Shown in pieces: positions 27,508 to 37,607 of a stretch of 64,000 bases of DNA (position 1 is its first letter; each line of letters opens with the position of its first letter). The stretch is taken from assembly GCA_964413535.1 (NCBI GenBank), contig CAYPTB010000040.1, positions 310,001 through 374,000 on the forward strand. Direction: 5' to 3'. The position numbers and the translations under genes are program-made. The notes under the pieces were generated by a model. The model saw only the letters and a program-made list of their open reading frames with translations. It made no database searches and was not told where the DNA came from. The stretch is from CAYPTB01 sp964413535 (GTDB taxonomy: Bacteria; Planctomycetota; UBA1135; GCA-002686595).

Positions 27508-27803
27508 AGCGGGGGCATCCGCGCCGGGGCCGATGATTCCGGTCCTGCGTCGCGGAGCCCCCAATGGAGCGCGCGCCACCCCGTCTGCTCTGCCGTCGAT
27601 CAAGGTGCGTCGGCGCCGAAGCGCCGGCGGAGAGCGGTGCGCGTCCGCGCAGAGCAAACGCTATCCGCGCCGCGGGAGCGACAACAATCTCGACCTTTGC
27701 AGCATGTTGTCGAGTCGTGAAGGCGCGTTCATCTGGAGGAAGCAACATCTGGATTCGTGTTCGAGACACTTGTCAGATGGGGCGACGCCTTCACGCCCAC
27801 ACC

Positions 27804-29456
27804 ATGGACTCTCGGGACTCTCGCGATCATCTGCCAGCTCGCACGGAGCGACTCGAACGGCTCGCGGACTTCGAGCCCGAGGTCGTGGTCGTCGGCGGCG
27901 GCATCACGGGCGCCGGCATCGCGCTCGACCTCGCCCTGCGCGGCGTGCGCTTGCTCTTGGTGGAGCGCGGCGACTGGGCGGGCGCGACCTCGAGCGCTTC
28001 CTCGCGACTCGTCCACGGCGGGCTGCGCTACCTCGAGCAGTTCGAGCTCGGCCTCGTGCGCGAATCGTGTCTCGAGCGCGCGCTGCTCCTCGAGAACGCC
28101 GCAGGGTTGGTGTGGCCGGAGACCTTCCTCTTCCCGGTGCACCGAGGCGACCGCGTGGGGCGCGCGAAGCTCGGCCTGGGGCTCGCCCTCTACCAATTGC
28201 TCTCCGTCCCGCGCCCCCTGGGCGTGCCCGGCCTGCTCGGCCCGAGACGCGCCCTGGAGCTCGTCCCGGGGCTCGACGCCGAACGGCTGCGCGGGGGCGG
28301 CCACTACCAGGACGGCGCCACCGACGATGCGCGGCTCACGCTGGCGGTCGTCGCGAGCGCCGCCCGCGCAGGCGCGCTGGTCCTCTCGCGCTTCGAGCTC
28401 CGCGCCCTCGAGGCGGGCGCGAGCGGTGCGTCGCTCGAGCTGCAGGACGTCCTGCGCGGAACGACGAGCGCGGTGCGGACCCGCGCCGTGGTGCTCGCCG
28501 GAGGTCCCTTCACCGAGGCGTTGCGCGCCCGCGCGGGCCTCTCCGGCACCTGGATCACGCCCACGCGCGGCTCGCACGTCGTCGTGCCGCGCGTGCGACT
28601 GCCCACGGACGGTGCGGTGATCTTCCCCTCGCGCATCGACGGCCGCGTCATGTTCCTGATCCCCTGGCCGCGCTACACGATCCTCGGGACGACGGATCTC
28701 GACGCCGATCCCGCGGCGCCCGTGCAGGCGACGCGCGCCGAGGTCTCCTATCTGCTCGAATCGGCGAACGCGCTCGTGCCGCACGCGGAGCTCACGCCGG
28801 CGGACGTCGTCTCCACCTGGGCCGGTTTGCGCCCGCTGCTCGCGGCCGCGGCGGCTCCGTCGGAACGCTCGCGCGAAGAGCGCATCGAGCGCGAAGGACC
28901 CGTCTACACGATCGCGGGCGGGAAGCTCACCGGCTTTCGCAGCCTGGCCGAGAAGGTCAGCGCGCGGCTGTGCGAGGACCTCGCGCTCGGACGGCGCGGC
29001 CGTCGGTCGCCGACGCGAACTCACGCGTTGTGCGGCGCGCTCGCGGGCACTCCCGCGCGTCCACTGTGGTCGCGGCTCGACGAGGACGGGCTTCCCGAGG
29101 GACGCGACCGGCCGCTCGTGCATGCCTGGAGCAAGCGCTATGCGGCCCACGCCCCGCACGTGCGCGCCGCGTGCGACCGGCTCGAGGGGGGAAACGTCCC
29201 GTTGGACGCGGAGACCTTGGTCGGCGAGGTCGACTGGGCCGTGGGCCGCGAGGATTGTCTCGGGCTCTCCGACTTCCTGTTCCGACGGACCGACCTCGGC
29301 TACGGCCCGGCGAAAGTGCTGCGGGCGGCGCTTCCCCGGGTCGAAGAGCGCATGGCCGAGCTACTGGGATGGCGCGAGGCAGAAAAAAGTCGCCAGCGCA
29401 GCGAGTTGGACGCCGATCTCGGGCGGATCCACGCCTGGCGGGACGAGCCCCTTTGA
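27804..29456 (+). CDS. glpD: aerobic glycerol-3-phosphate dehydrogenase
   Basis: A 550-residue FAD enzyme (DAO superfamily) with the N-terminal FAD motif VVVVGGGITGAGIALDLALRG, here split by Val/Gly as usual, then SSASSRLVHGGLRYLE, the family signature. Later motifs are TRGSHVVV, FLIPWPRYTILGTTD and VYTIAGGKLTGFR, with a C-terminal alpha-helical cap domain. It oxidises glycerol-3-phosphate to dihydroxyacetone phosphate at the inner membrane and passes electrons to quinone. Start ATG 27804 is chosen because the upstream extension to 27564 has non-coding character. No glpK or glpF is nearby. Confidence 0.93.
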   Translation: MDSRDSRDHLPARTERLERLADFEPEVVVVGGGITGAGIALDLALRGVRLLLVERGDWAGATSSASSRLVHGGLRYLEQFELGLVRESCLERALLLENAAGLVWPETFLFPVHRGDRVGRAKLGLGLALYQLLSVPRPLGVPGLLGPRRALELVPGLDAERLRGGGHYQDGATDDARLTLAVVASAARAGALVLSRFELRALEAGASGASLELQDVLRGTTSAVRTRAVVLAGGPFTEALRARAGLSGTWITPTRGSHVVVPRVRLPTDGAVIFPSRIDGRVMFLIPWPRYTILGTTDLDADPAAPVQATRAEVSYLLESANALVPHAELTPADVVSTWAGLRPLLAAAAAPSERSREERIEREGPVYTIAGGKLTGFRSLAEKVSARLCEDLALGRRGRRSPTRTHALCGALAGTPARPLWSRLDEDGLPEGRDRPLVHAWSKRYAAHAPHVRAACDRLEGGNVPLDAETLVGEVDWAVGREDCLGLSDFLFRRTDLGYGPAKVLRAALPRVEERMAELLGWREAEKSRQRSELDADLGRIHAWRDEPL

Positions 29457-29584
29457 GCTACCGGTTCTTTTCCGCCCAAGGCGCCTGCCCGCGCCTGCCG
29501 AAATCCCCTTGCCTCTCCCGCCGGGTCGACCATCGGCTCTCCGTACACTGAATCGATCGCGGTCGAGATCGCCCCACCGAAGTC

Positions 29585-32002
29585 ATGATCCTCCTCTTCC
29601 TCATGGTCGCCCTGGCGGGCGCCTTCCTCTATTTCGGCCGCCCGCTGTGGGCGTGGATCGCACCGCTCGCCCTCGCGCTCGGGTGGTGGTGGTTCGGCGG
29701 CGCGAATCCGACGGGGTTCGCGATCGTCGCGAGCTTGGCCGGGCTCGTCGTCCTCGTCGCGAGCTTTCCGCCGCTGCGGCGCGCGCTCGTCACGCAGAGG
29801 CTCATGCCCGTCCTGGCCGAGATCCTGCCGCGCATGAGCGAGACGGAGCGCATCGCGCTCGAGGCGGGCAGCGTCTGGTGGGACGCCGACCTGTTCTCGG
29901 GCGCACCGGATTGGAAGAAGCTGCTCGCGATCCAATCGAAGGGGCTCAGCGAACGCGAGCGCGATTTCCTCGCCGGACCCGTGGAGCAGGTGTGCGGGAT
30001 GGTCTCCGACCACGAGCTCGCACAGGCGGGCGATCTCTCCGACGAGGTCTGGGACTTCCTGCGTCGCAATGGCTTCTTCGGGATGATCGTCCCGGAGAAG
30101 TACGGCGGGCTCGGCTTCTCGGCGCTCGCCCACTCGGCGGTCGTGACGAAGCTCGCGAGCCGCTCGATCGGGCTCTCGGTGACCGTGATGGTCCCGAACT
30201 CCCTGGGGCCGGCCGAGCTGATCCTCCACTACGGCACGGACGAGCAGAAGAACCACTACCTGCCGCGCCTCGCGCGCGGCGAACTCATTCCGTGCTTCGC
30301 CCTCACCGAGCCGACCGCCGGCAGCGATGCGGGATCGATCAAGAGCTCCGGCGTCGTCTGCCGCGGTCAGTGGGAAGGGAAGGACGTGCTCGGGCTGCAG
30401 CTCGACTGGGACAAGCGCTACATCACGCTGGCGCCCGTCGCGAGCCTCATCGGTCTCGCGTTCCAGATGAAGGATCCCGAGCACCTGCTCGGCGAGAAGG
30501 ACGACGTCGGGATCACGTGCGCGCTCGTTCCGACCAACCTGCGCGGCATCGAGATCGGGAAGCGCCACGACCCGCTCGGCGTGCCGTTCCACAACGGCCC
30601 CACGAAGGGCGTGGGCGTCTTCGTCCCGCTCGAGAACATCATCGGCGGGCCGGAACTGGCCGGCCACGGCTGGAAGATGCTCATGCAGACGCTCGCGGCC
30701 GGACGGGGCATCTCGCTGCCGTCGATGTCGGTCGGAGCCGCGCAGCTCGCGACGCGCACGGTGGGCGCCTACGCGACGATCCGCGAGCAGTTCGGAGTGC
30801 CGATCGGCAAGTTCGAGGGCATCGAGGAGGCGCTGGCGCGGATCGGCGGGCTCACCTACGCAATGGACTCCGCGCGCTTGATGACGCTCAGCGGCATCGA
30901 CCTGGGCGAAAAGCCCTCGGTCCTCACGGCCGTGATGAAGTGCTACCTGACCGACGGCATGCGCACGGTGATCAACGATGCGATGGACATCGTCGCCGGC
31001 GCGGGCATCTCGCGCGGGCCGCGCAACATCATCGCGGGCGCCTACACGGCGCTGCCCATCGCGATCACCGTCGAGGGCGCGAACATCCTCACGCGTTCGA
31101 TGATCATCTTCGGCCAGGGTGCCATCCGCTGCCACCCGCACGCGCAGCAGGAGATCCGCGCCGTCGACGAGCGCAACCTGGCCAAGTTCGACGAGCACTT
31201 CTTCGGGCACGTCGGATTCGTCTTCACGAATGCCGCGCGCGCGCTGTGGCTCGGCCTCACGGGCTCCCTGCTCGCGTCGAAGCCGACCTCCGGTCCGGCC
31301 GGAGCCTTGTTCCGCGACTTCACACGCATGAGCGCGGCGTTCGCATTCCTCGCGGACATCTGCATGGGCACGCTGGGCGGCTCGCTCAAGTTCAAGGAGA
31401 AGATCACGGGGCGGCTCGCGGACGCCTTCGCGTGGCTCTACATCGGTTCCGCCGCCCTGAAGCACTTCGTCGAGGAGGGCCAGCAGGAGCGCGACTTGCC
31501 GTACGCGCGCTGGGCCGCGCAGCACGCGCTGTACGAGATCCAAGAGGCGCTGCTCGGCGTCCTGCGCAACCTCCCTCTGCCGTGGCTGGGCATGGTGGTG
31601 CGTCCGATCCTCTTCCCGTTCGGCGCGCGTTTCTCGCCGCCGTCGGACCGCTTGGGAGCCCAGGTCGCGCGCTCGCTCTTGGAGAGCGGCGAAGCCCGGC
31701 TGCACCTCACGCGCGACATCTACCTGCCGCCGCCGTCCGAAGCCGGACTGGGCCGCATGGAGGAGGCGCTCGAGAAGGTCGTGCGCGCCGACGCCGTGAA
31801 GAAGCGCGTCCGCGAAGCCGTCAAGGCCAAGACGCTCGACAAGAAGCCCGCGCACACCCTGAACGAGCGCGCGCTCGCCGCCGGCATCGTCTCCGACGCC
31901 GAGCTCGTGCTGCTCGCCGACGCGGACGCCGCGCGGGCGGACGTGATCGCGGTCGACGCCTTCGAGAGCGTGCGCCACATGGAGCAGAGCCGTTCGAATT
32001 GA
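29585..32002 (+). CDS. fadE: acyl-CoA dehydrogenase, FadE type
   Basis: An 805-residue protein close in size to E. coli FadE (814), with two N-terminal transmembrane helices that are a FadE feature. The dehydrogenase core has IVPEKYGGLGFSALAHS, CFALTEPTAGSDAGS (FAD/substrate contact), GRGISLPSMSVGAAQ and the R-EQFGVPIGKFEGIEEALAR region. AGAGISRGPRNI follows, and a long C-terminal domain of unknown role is present. It performs the first, FAD-dependent step of beta-oxidation on long-chain acyl-CoA. ETF-like partners are not encoded in the window. Confidence 0.93.
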   Translation: MILLFLMVALAGAFLYFGRPLWAWIAPLALALGWWWFGGANPTGFAIVASLAGLVVLVASFPPLRRALVTQRLMPVLAEILPRMSETERIALEAGSVWWDADLFSGAPDWKKLLAIQSKGLSERERDFLAGPVEQVCGMVSDHELAQAGDLSDEVWDFLRRNGFFGMIVPEKYGGLGFSALAHSAVVTKLASRSIGLSVTVMVPNSLGPAELILHYGTDEQKNHYLPRLARGELIPCFALTEPTAGSDAGSIKSSGVVCRGQWEGKDVLGLQLDWDKRYITLAPVASLIGLAFQMKDPEHLLGEKDDVGITCALVPTNLRGIEIGKRHDPLGVPFHNGPTKGVGVFVPLENIIGGPELAGHGWKMLMQTLAAGRGISLPSMSVGAAQLATRTVGAYATIREQFGVPIGKFEGIEEALARIGGLTYAMDSARLMTLSGIDLGEKPSVLTAVMKCYLTDGMRTVINDAMDIVAGAGISRGPRNIIAGAYTALPIAITVEGANILTRSMIIFGQGAIRCHPHAQQEIRAVDERNLAKFDEHFFGHVGFVFTNAARALWLGLTGSLLASKPTSGPAGALFRDFTRMSAAFAFLADICMGTLGGSLKFKEKITGRLADAFAWLYIGSAALKHFVEEGQQERDLPYARWAAQHALYEIQEALLGVLRNLPLPWLGMVVRPILFPFGARFSPPSDRLGAQVARSLLESGEARLHLTRDIYLPPPSEAGLGRMEEALEKVVRADAVKKRVREAVKAKTLDKKPAHTLNERALAAGIVSDAELVLLADADAARADVIAVDAFESVRHMEQSRSN

Positions 32003-32078
32003 CGGCCGTCCTCCGTCAGGAAGATGTCGCCGCCCCGATCGGCTCCGAGCGCGGCCGTGTCCCCGGAGCTCGGGACCG

Positions 32079-32972
32079 TCAATAGAAGGATTCCGACGCC
32101 TCCGGTGCGTTCGCGAGCGCGAAGGCGAGTCCCAGAGCGGCCGTCAGGAGAGCGGCTCCGATCGCCACGGCGGCAGCGCTCAGCGGGCCGAGACGCCGCA
32201 CCGGCCCCCACTCACCGAGCCAGGCCGCGAGCGGCGCGAGCCCGAACGACACGGCGCTCACCGTCGGGAAGTCGGTCGTGAGGAAGGAGCCGCCGATGCT
32301 GTGGCAGCCGTGCACGACCGCGATGACCGCGCTCGCACCGCTCGTGAGCTCGAGGGCCGGCGCGCGCAGCGCGACGACGGCGCTCGCCCCGAGGCAGCCG
32401 GCGAGGGACGCGGCGAACAGCGCGAAGGTGGCGTTGCCGGAGGCGAGCAGGGCGACGCTCTGGGCCGAGGTCACGGCGAGGAGCGCGAGCGGCAGAACGG
32501 GTCCCGAGCGACGCCGCGCGAGCGCGTCGAGTCCGCTCCACGAGACGAGCAAGCCGAAGCCGAGCCCCACCACCGCCAATACCGCGAGGCCGATCTCCCA
32601 ACGCGCGAGGAAGTTCTGGAGCAGCCACCAGGGAATCGCCAGGGTCACGACCGCTCGCACGAGCGGGCGCAGCGCGCGGGGAACGCGCTCGAACGCCTCG
32701 AGCGCGCCCACGATGGCTGCGCCGAGCGCGACGTACACGATCCGTTCCTTGAACTCGCGCGGTGCGAAGGAGAGCTCGAAGTGACCCTGCTGGTGCCCCA
32801 CCGCGTAGCCCGCCGCGAACGCGAGCGCGCCGAGCGCGCGGGCGAGACGCGTCGCGGACGAGGCCGTCGCGCCCGAGCGCGGCGAGCGACGCGGCAACCA
32901 AGCGAGTGCCAGCAGGACGCCGACGACGATCGCCGCGGGCAACACGGACCAGGTGCCGAGCCGGATCTCCAC
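32079..32972 (-). CDS. polytopic membrane protein of unknown function
   Basis: A 297-residue protein that is mostly hydrophobic, with about eight to nine predicted helices and few charged residues. A conserved-looking GHQQGHFE stretch (about residues 59-66) and VVHGCHSIGGSF (about 215-226) hold the only His clusters, which might bind metal. I do not recognise the family. It is convergent with fadE (76-nt gap) and 100 nt upstream of the YceI-like gene on the same strand. Confidence 0.7.
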   Translation of the reverse strand: MEIRLGTWSVLPAAIVVGVLLALAWLPRRSPRSGATASSATRLARALGALAFAAGYAVGHQQGHFELSFAPREFKERIVYVALGAAIVGALEAFERVPRALRPLVRAVVTLAIPWWLLQNFLARWEIGLAVLAVVGLGFGLLVSWSGLDALARRRSGPVLPLALLAVTSAQSVALLASGNATFALFAASLAGCLGASAVVALRAPALELTSGASAVIAVVHGCHSIGGSFLTTDFPTVSAVSFGLAPLAAWLGEWGPVRRLGPLSAAAVAIGAALLTAALGLAFALANAPEASESFY

Positions 32973-33072
32973 GAGCGCTAGCCCCGCGGCGCCAGATGGA
33001 ATCGGAGCGGTGATCGGAGCGGGGATCGGCGCGCGCGCGGACTCCGGCGCGTGTCGATCGATCGTTCCCGCG

Positions 33073-33687
33073 TCATTCGCGTGCCTTGCACTCGAGGGCG
33101 ACCACGACCTCGATCTCGCGCCCGAGCACCGTCTCCGGCATCTGATCGACGTAGTTCAAGCCGAACTCCGCCGCGTCGAAGGTGAAACGAGCCTCGAAGC
33201 CGACGAGCTTCCCGTGCTCGCCTGCGGCCTCTCCGATCTTGACCGCCTTGGCCGTGACGGGACGCTCGGTGCCGCGCAGCTCGAGGTTGCCCTGGATCGT
33301 GAGCTCGTCGCCCTTGCCCTCGACCTTCGTGCTCTCGAACACGATGGTCGGAAACTCGCTCGCGTTGAAGAAGTCCGTGCTGCGCAGGTGCGCGTCGCGC
33401 TTCTCGTTGCGCGAGTCGACGCTCTTCGCATCGATCTCGATCCGGATCGACGAGGCCGACGGATCCTTCGCGTCGTAGACGAGTTCCCCCCCGATCGAGC
33501 CGAAGCTGCCGTAGAAGTTGCTGACCCCCATGTGCCGCACCTTGTAGAGGATCGAGGAGTGGACGCCGTCGACGGCGTAGGTCGTCGCGGCGGCGCTCGC
33601 GACCGGCTCGGGGCTGGGAGGGGGAGCCGAGTGGAAGGCGAGGGCAACCGGTGGAATCGCGAGGAGAGTGAGGATGACCGTTTTCAT
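33073..33687 (-). CDS. YceI-family periplasmic protein
   Basis: A 204-residue exported protein with a signal peptide (MKTVILTLLAIPPVALAFHS). The mature part matches the YceI lipocalin-like beta barrel: YAVDGVHSSILYKVRHMGVSNFYGSF split as the family does, DAHLRSTDFFNASEFPTIVF, and GLNYVDQMPETVLG near the end. YceI proteins bind isoprenoid or lipid tails in the periplasm; the ligand here is not known. Start ATG 33687 with an N-terminal signal confirms the frame. Confidence 0.9.
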   Translation of the reverse strand: MKTVILTLLAIPPVALAFHSAPPPSPEPVASAAATTYAVDGVHSSILYKVRHMGVSNFYGSFGSIGGELVYDAKDPSASSIRIEIDAKSVDSRNEKRDAHLRSTDFFNASEFPTIVFESTKVEGKGDELTIQGNLELRGTERPVTAKAVKIGEAAGEHGKLVGFEARFTFDAAEFGLNYVDQMPETVLGREIEVVVALECKARE

Positions 33688-33896
33688 GGTGGTTCCAGTG
33701 GGTTCGAGGAGGCGCGACGCGACGCCGAGCAAGGCGTCCGTCGCAGGGGCGACTAGGATAGCGACCGGGTGCGAGGAGGAACTCGGACCCCGAAGTCCGA
33801 GGCGGGAGCCCACGGATCGCGCTCCTTCGCTCGCCTGCCGGTCGAGCCGTCGCGCAGGTCGGGTTCGTGAAACGAACCACTCTGGTGGAGACCGAC

Positions 33897-34136
33897 ATGT
33901 CCAAGGATGAGAAAGTCGTGGTTCTCGAAAGCGCCGATCCGATCGAAGTCGATCTCGCCTGCAGCTTGCTGAGGGGCGGGAACATCCCCTTCGAGGTCGA
34001 GGGTTCGAATGCCTCGGGCCTGTCCGTCTTCGCCGGCTCGGCGTTCCGGAGCATGCAGACCGTCTTGGTTCGCGAGCAAGACGGGGAGCGCGCGCTCGCC
34101 TTGCTCGAAGAAGCATGGGGCGACCCGAAGGACTAG
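33897..34136 (+). CDS. DUF2007-like small protein
   Basis: A 79-residue protein with the ferredoxin-like pattern of DUF2007: VVLESADPIEVDLACSLL, GIPF-like segment GNIPFEVEGSN, then VLVREQDGERALALLEEA. The family has been called a putative signal-transducing protein but has no demonstrated function. GGAG lies 7 nt upstream of the ATG at 33897, which decides this start over the upstream GTG-less extension. Confidence 0.75.
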   Translation: MSKDEKVVVLESADPIEVDLACSLLRGGNIPFEVEGSNASGLSVFAGSAFRSMQTVLVREQDGERALALLEEAWGDPKD

Positions 34137-34340
34137 CAGCTTCCACCGCACGGCGCGGCGCGAAGCGGGGAATCCGCGGTCTCGCGCGAGCGAACGTCGC
34201 GCGCGAGGGACGTCGCCTCCCGCGTGGGGACCGCGTGAACGCGGATAGGCGTGAAGCTCGAGCTTCGTCGATCCGCGACGGCGTGCGCTCCCTAGCCTTT
34301 GCTCGAGACGGGCGCGTCGCTCGTCCCGGAGGATGGCGAC

Positions 34341-37300
34341 ATGGTTTCGACGATCGGGCGTTCGCGCGGCCGCGGGGGCAGGTTTTCGGGCGAGGGATCG
34401 AGACGAACGAGCGCGGTCCTCGGGATCCTCGGGGCAGGGATCGCTTCCGCTCTCGCGATCGTGTGGCTCGACGGGGAGCCCCGCGAAGTCGTGCTCGCCG
34501 TGGCAGTGGGAGCCGGCGATCGATCGACACCGCCGGCGGCCGAGGATCGCGCTCGCGTTCCCGACATCGAGCGCAATCGCGACGCGCGTACCGAAACGCC
34601 CGAGCCGCGCTTCGAGCGCGAGCTTTCGAGCACGTGCACGTCCGCTGAGCCGGCGGGCGACTGGGCCTTCTCCGGGCGACTCGTCGACGCGAAAGACCGA
34701 CCCGTCGCGGGCGCGCTCGTCTCCTGGACGGTGCTGCCCGACGAGCTGGAGCTGTGGCTGCACGAGCGCGTCGGTCTCGTTCGATCGTCGTCCGTCGAGG
34801 TGGAAACGGACGCAGACGGCTGGTTCGCGTTCGAGGATCCGCCGGGGGCGTTCGGCGCGCGCGGATCGGTGGTCTGGGCGACGCACGCTGAGCACACGGC
34901 GCTCCCCATCCTGCTCGCGCAGGACGAAGCGACTTGGAAGACCGCGGAGGAGCACGTCCTCGCGCGCGCCGCGCCGCTGACGGTCACCGTGCTCGACGCC
35001 GGCGAGCCGGCTCCCGGCGCCGTCGTGCGGTTGCGCGGGCTCGCGGTCGACGGCGTCCCGCGCTTTGCGGCGTGGATGCTCGTGCGCGACGTCGCGACGG
35101 ACGAGACCGGTCGCGCCGCGCTCTTCCCCGTCGCGGGCGAAGTGGCGCTCGCAGCCGAAGCACGCGGTCGACGGAGCGCGCCTTGGCAGGGACGCGCGGG
35201 CGGAGACCTCGCGCTCGCCCTGCGAGGCTCCTTCCGCTTGAGCGGTTCGATCGACCGCGCGCTCGGCATCGAGTATCCGAACGTCGGCAAGCTGTGGGTG
35301 GTCGTTTCGGCAGAGGTCGACGGACAGAGGCTGGAGGTGGCGCGCATCGACGCGCGCGCGGACGGCTTCGGGCCCGTGGAGCTGCCGACCTTCCCTGCCG
35401 ACCCGTGGCTCGTTCGGCTGGACGGCGAGGGCATCGTCATCGAAGAGCGCGTGCTCGAGCCGCCCGCGCCCGGCGGCGAAGCGTTCGTCGACTTCGAGAT
35501 CCGCCCCGGCAACTTGCTCTGGCTCTTCGTCAGTGATCCGGACGGGGAGCCCGTGCCCGACTCCGTCGCGACGTTGCGCTGGAGCGATGGCGAGCGCGAG
35601 ATCGTGAAGGAGATGTGGCCGCGCGCCGACGGCTACCTGCCGATCGCGTGCCTTCCCGAGGGAGAGCTCGCGCCGGTGGTGACGGCGCCGGGCTACGCAG
35701 CCGTCTCCCTGGCTCCCATCGTCGTGCCCGAGGCGGATCCGCGCACGTGGGTCGTGACCCTCTGGCGCTCGGCGCGTCTCCAAGGCGTGTGTCTCAGCGA
35801 TGGCGAGCCGCTCGGCGGCGCCCGAATCGTGGCGTGGCCCGCGCACGACACGGACGCGACCGTTCGCGCGACGGCCCACTCGGACGGTTCCTTCGAGCTG
35901 GATGCCCCGCTCGGAAGGACGACCGTCGTGGCGTTCGCCGAGGGCATCGGGACGAGCGAGCCCGTTCCCGTCGACGTGCGGTCCGACACGCTCGCCAACG
36001 TCGTCGTCGAGCTCACCGGCAACGCGTCGGCGAGTGGGGTCGTCGTCGACGAGGCGACGCGCGAGCCCCTAGCGGGTGCGCTCGTCCAACAGTTCTTGAG
36101 CGGCGACGACGCGCCCTTCGAGCCGCTCGGCGCGCCTGTCTCCACACGCGCCGACGGGACCTTCACGATCGAGGGACTGCGCCTCGGGCGGGTGTGTTTG
36201 CGCGTCGAGCTCGCGGGGCGCTCACCGAGCACGCTGCACGTCGGCTGCGAGCGCGGCGAGGAGGCGGACCTCGGCGTGATCGCCCTCGCACCCGAGGGCG
36301 AGGTCACCGTGCGCTTGCTGCACGGCGGTGATCTCGACCCGGCGGCGCTGAGCCTGTGGACCTTCGGCCCCGTCGTCTATCCGGTCGTGCGCTTCGACGG
36401 CGAAGGCGTGGCGCGCCTCGCTCCGGCGTGCGCGGGACGCCACGACTTCAGCATTCAATTCGACGAGGGTTCGAGCGTGAGCACGGTCGCGGAGCTCGGC
36501 GCGGAGCGCGATTGGAGCGTCTCGATCGACCTCACGACCCCAAATCGGGTGAGCCTGCGCGTCGTCAGCGATGCGCCGCTGTCCTCGGGCACCGCGGTTC
36601 ACCTGCTCGCGTCCGCGGGCGGGCGCTGGCTGGGCATGGCGGAGCCGCTCGACTCGAGCGGCTCGGTCGTCTTCGAGCACGTGCCCGTGGGAAAGGTCGA
36701 GCTGAAGGTCGTCGGAACGGCGAAGGAGCAGTTCGCAGTGCTCGCGCGCGACACGTTCGAAGTCGGCCTGGGCGAGCACCGCTTCGAACTCGTCCTGGGA
36801 GCCGGTGACCGCTGGGTCCGCGTCGTCGACGGCGCGGGCGATCCGCTCTCCGGCGTCGGCGTGTGGGCCTTCCTCGCGGGCGGGAACGGCTGGTGCGAGG
36901 CGGACGAAGCGACGGATCGCGATGGCCGCTGCCGCCTGCCGGGCGTGGGCGAGCAGCGCATGAAGCTCTACCTGTCGCACGCGACGCACGGCCACCGGCT
37001 GGGCTTCGACGTGCCTGCGCTGGTCGGCGAGGAGGCGCTCGAGGTCGAGCTCGTCGCGGACGCGGCCCTGCGCTTTCGCGTCACGGACGAACGCGGAGGC
37101 GTGCCGGGCTTGAAGCCGAAGCTCTGGTCCCACGACGAGCTCTTCGAGATCGCGGGCGCGTACACGGACGCGGAGGGTCGCATCGCCTGGGAGAACCTCG
37201 CTCCGGGCGACTACGTGCTCGGCGTCGAGCACGCGGACTTCTGGCCCGTGCGCTGGCCGGCGCACGCGTCGGCGGAGCCCTTCGAGATCGGCGTGTCGAC

Positions 37301-37592
37301 GCGCCGGCTGACGACGCTCGAGATCCGCGCGACGAAGGGCGGCCTCCCTTTCCAAGGCCAGGTCGGCCTGCGCTACCGCGACAGCGACTCGGACGTGGCG
37401 GAATTCGTCCGACACGGCCGGATCGATTCGAGCACCGGATCGCTGACGACGGACGCCCGCGGCGAACTCGTTCTCGAGCGCGCCCCGGAAGGCGGCTACG
37501 CCTGGACGGTCGCGACCGAGGACGGCGCGTGGACCGGCTCGATCCTCCACCTGTGGAGCGAGGAAGAGGTGGTGCGCATCGACCTTCCGTGA
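34341..37592 (+). CDS. large exported protein with carboxypeptidase-regulatory-like repeats
   Basis: A 1083-residue protein with an N-terminal membrane anchor (GILGAGIASALAIVW, about residues 29-43). A long series of Ig-like beta-sandwich units follows, each with the A/G-D-RPVAGALV or DADGWFAFEDPPGA pattern of CarboxypepD_reg/peptidase-associated domains (for example DGTFTIEGLRLGRV, DGSFELDAPLG, DAEGRIAWENLAPGDY). No catalytic zinc site is visible. Such arrays are common in Planctomycetota cell-envelope proteins; the function is unknown. GGAGG about 8 nt upstream supports ATG 34341. Confidence 0.8.
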   Translation: MVSTIGRSRGRGGRFSGEGSRRTSAVLGILGAGIASALAIVWLDGEPREVVLAVAVGAGDRSTPPAAEDRARVPDIERNRDARTETPEPRFERELSSTCTSAEPAGDWAFSGRLVDAKDRPVAGALVSWTVLPDELELWLHERVGLVRSSSVEVETDADGWFAFEDPPGAFGARGSVVWATHAEHTALPILLAQDEATWKTAEEHVLARAAPLTVTVLDAGEPAPGAVVRLRGLAVDGVPRFAAWMLVRDVATDETGRAALFPVAGEVALAAEARGRRSAPWQGRAGGDLALALRGSFRLSGSIDRALGIEYPNVGKLWVVVSAEVDGQRLEVARIDARADGFGPVELPTFPADPWLVRLDGEGIVIEERVLEPPAPGGEAFVDFEIRPGNLLWLFVSDPDGEPVPDSVATLRWSDGEREIVKEMWPRADGYLPIACLPEGELAPVVTAPGYAAVSLAPIVVPEADPRTWVVTLWRSARLQGVCLSDGEPLGGARIVAWPAHDTDATVRATAHSDGSFELDAPLGRTTVVAFAEGIGTSEPVPVDVRSDTLANVVVELTGNASASGVVVDEATREPLAGALVQQFLSGDDAPFEPLGAPVSTRADGTFTIEGLRLGRVCLRVELAGRSPSTLHVGCERGEEADLGVIALAPEGEVTVRLLHGGDLDPAALSLWTFGPVVYPVVRFDGEGVARLAPACAGRHDFSIQFDEGSSVSTVAELGAERDWSVSIDLTTPNRVSLRVVSDAPLSSGTAVHLLASAGGRWLGMAEPLDSSGSVVFEHVPVGKVELKVVGTAKEQFAVLARDTFEVGLGEHRFELVLGAGDRWVRVVDGAGDPLSGVGVWAFLAGGNGWCEADEATDRDGRCRLPGVGEQRMKLYLSHATHGHRLGFDVPALVGEEALEVELVADAALRFRVTDERGGVPGLKPKLWSHDELFEIAGAYTDAEGRIAWENLAPGDYVLGVEHADFWPVRWPAHASAEPFEIGVSTRRLTTLEIRATKGGLPFQGQVGLRYRDSDSDVAEFVRHGRIDSSTGSLTTDARGELVLERAPEGGYAWTVATEDGAWTGSILHLWSEEEVVRIDLP

Positions 37593-37607
37593 GGGTACGC
37601 CGCGGAA

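Noticed and set aside
32079..32972. Identification of the membrane protein as a specific transporter
   Set aside because: Only hydrophobic helices and a few His residues can be seen; no transporter signature supports a name.
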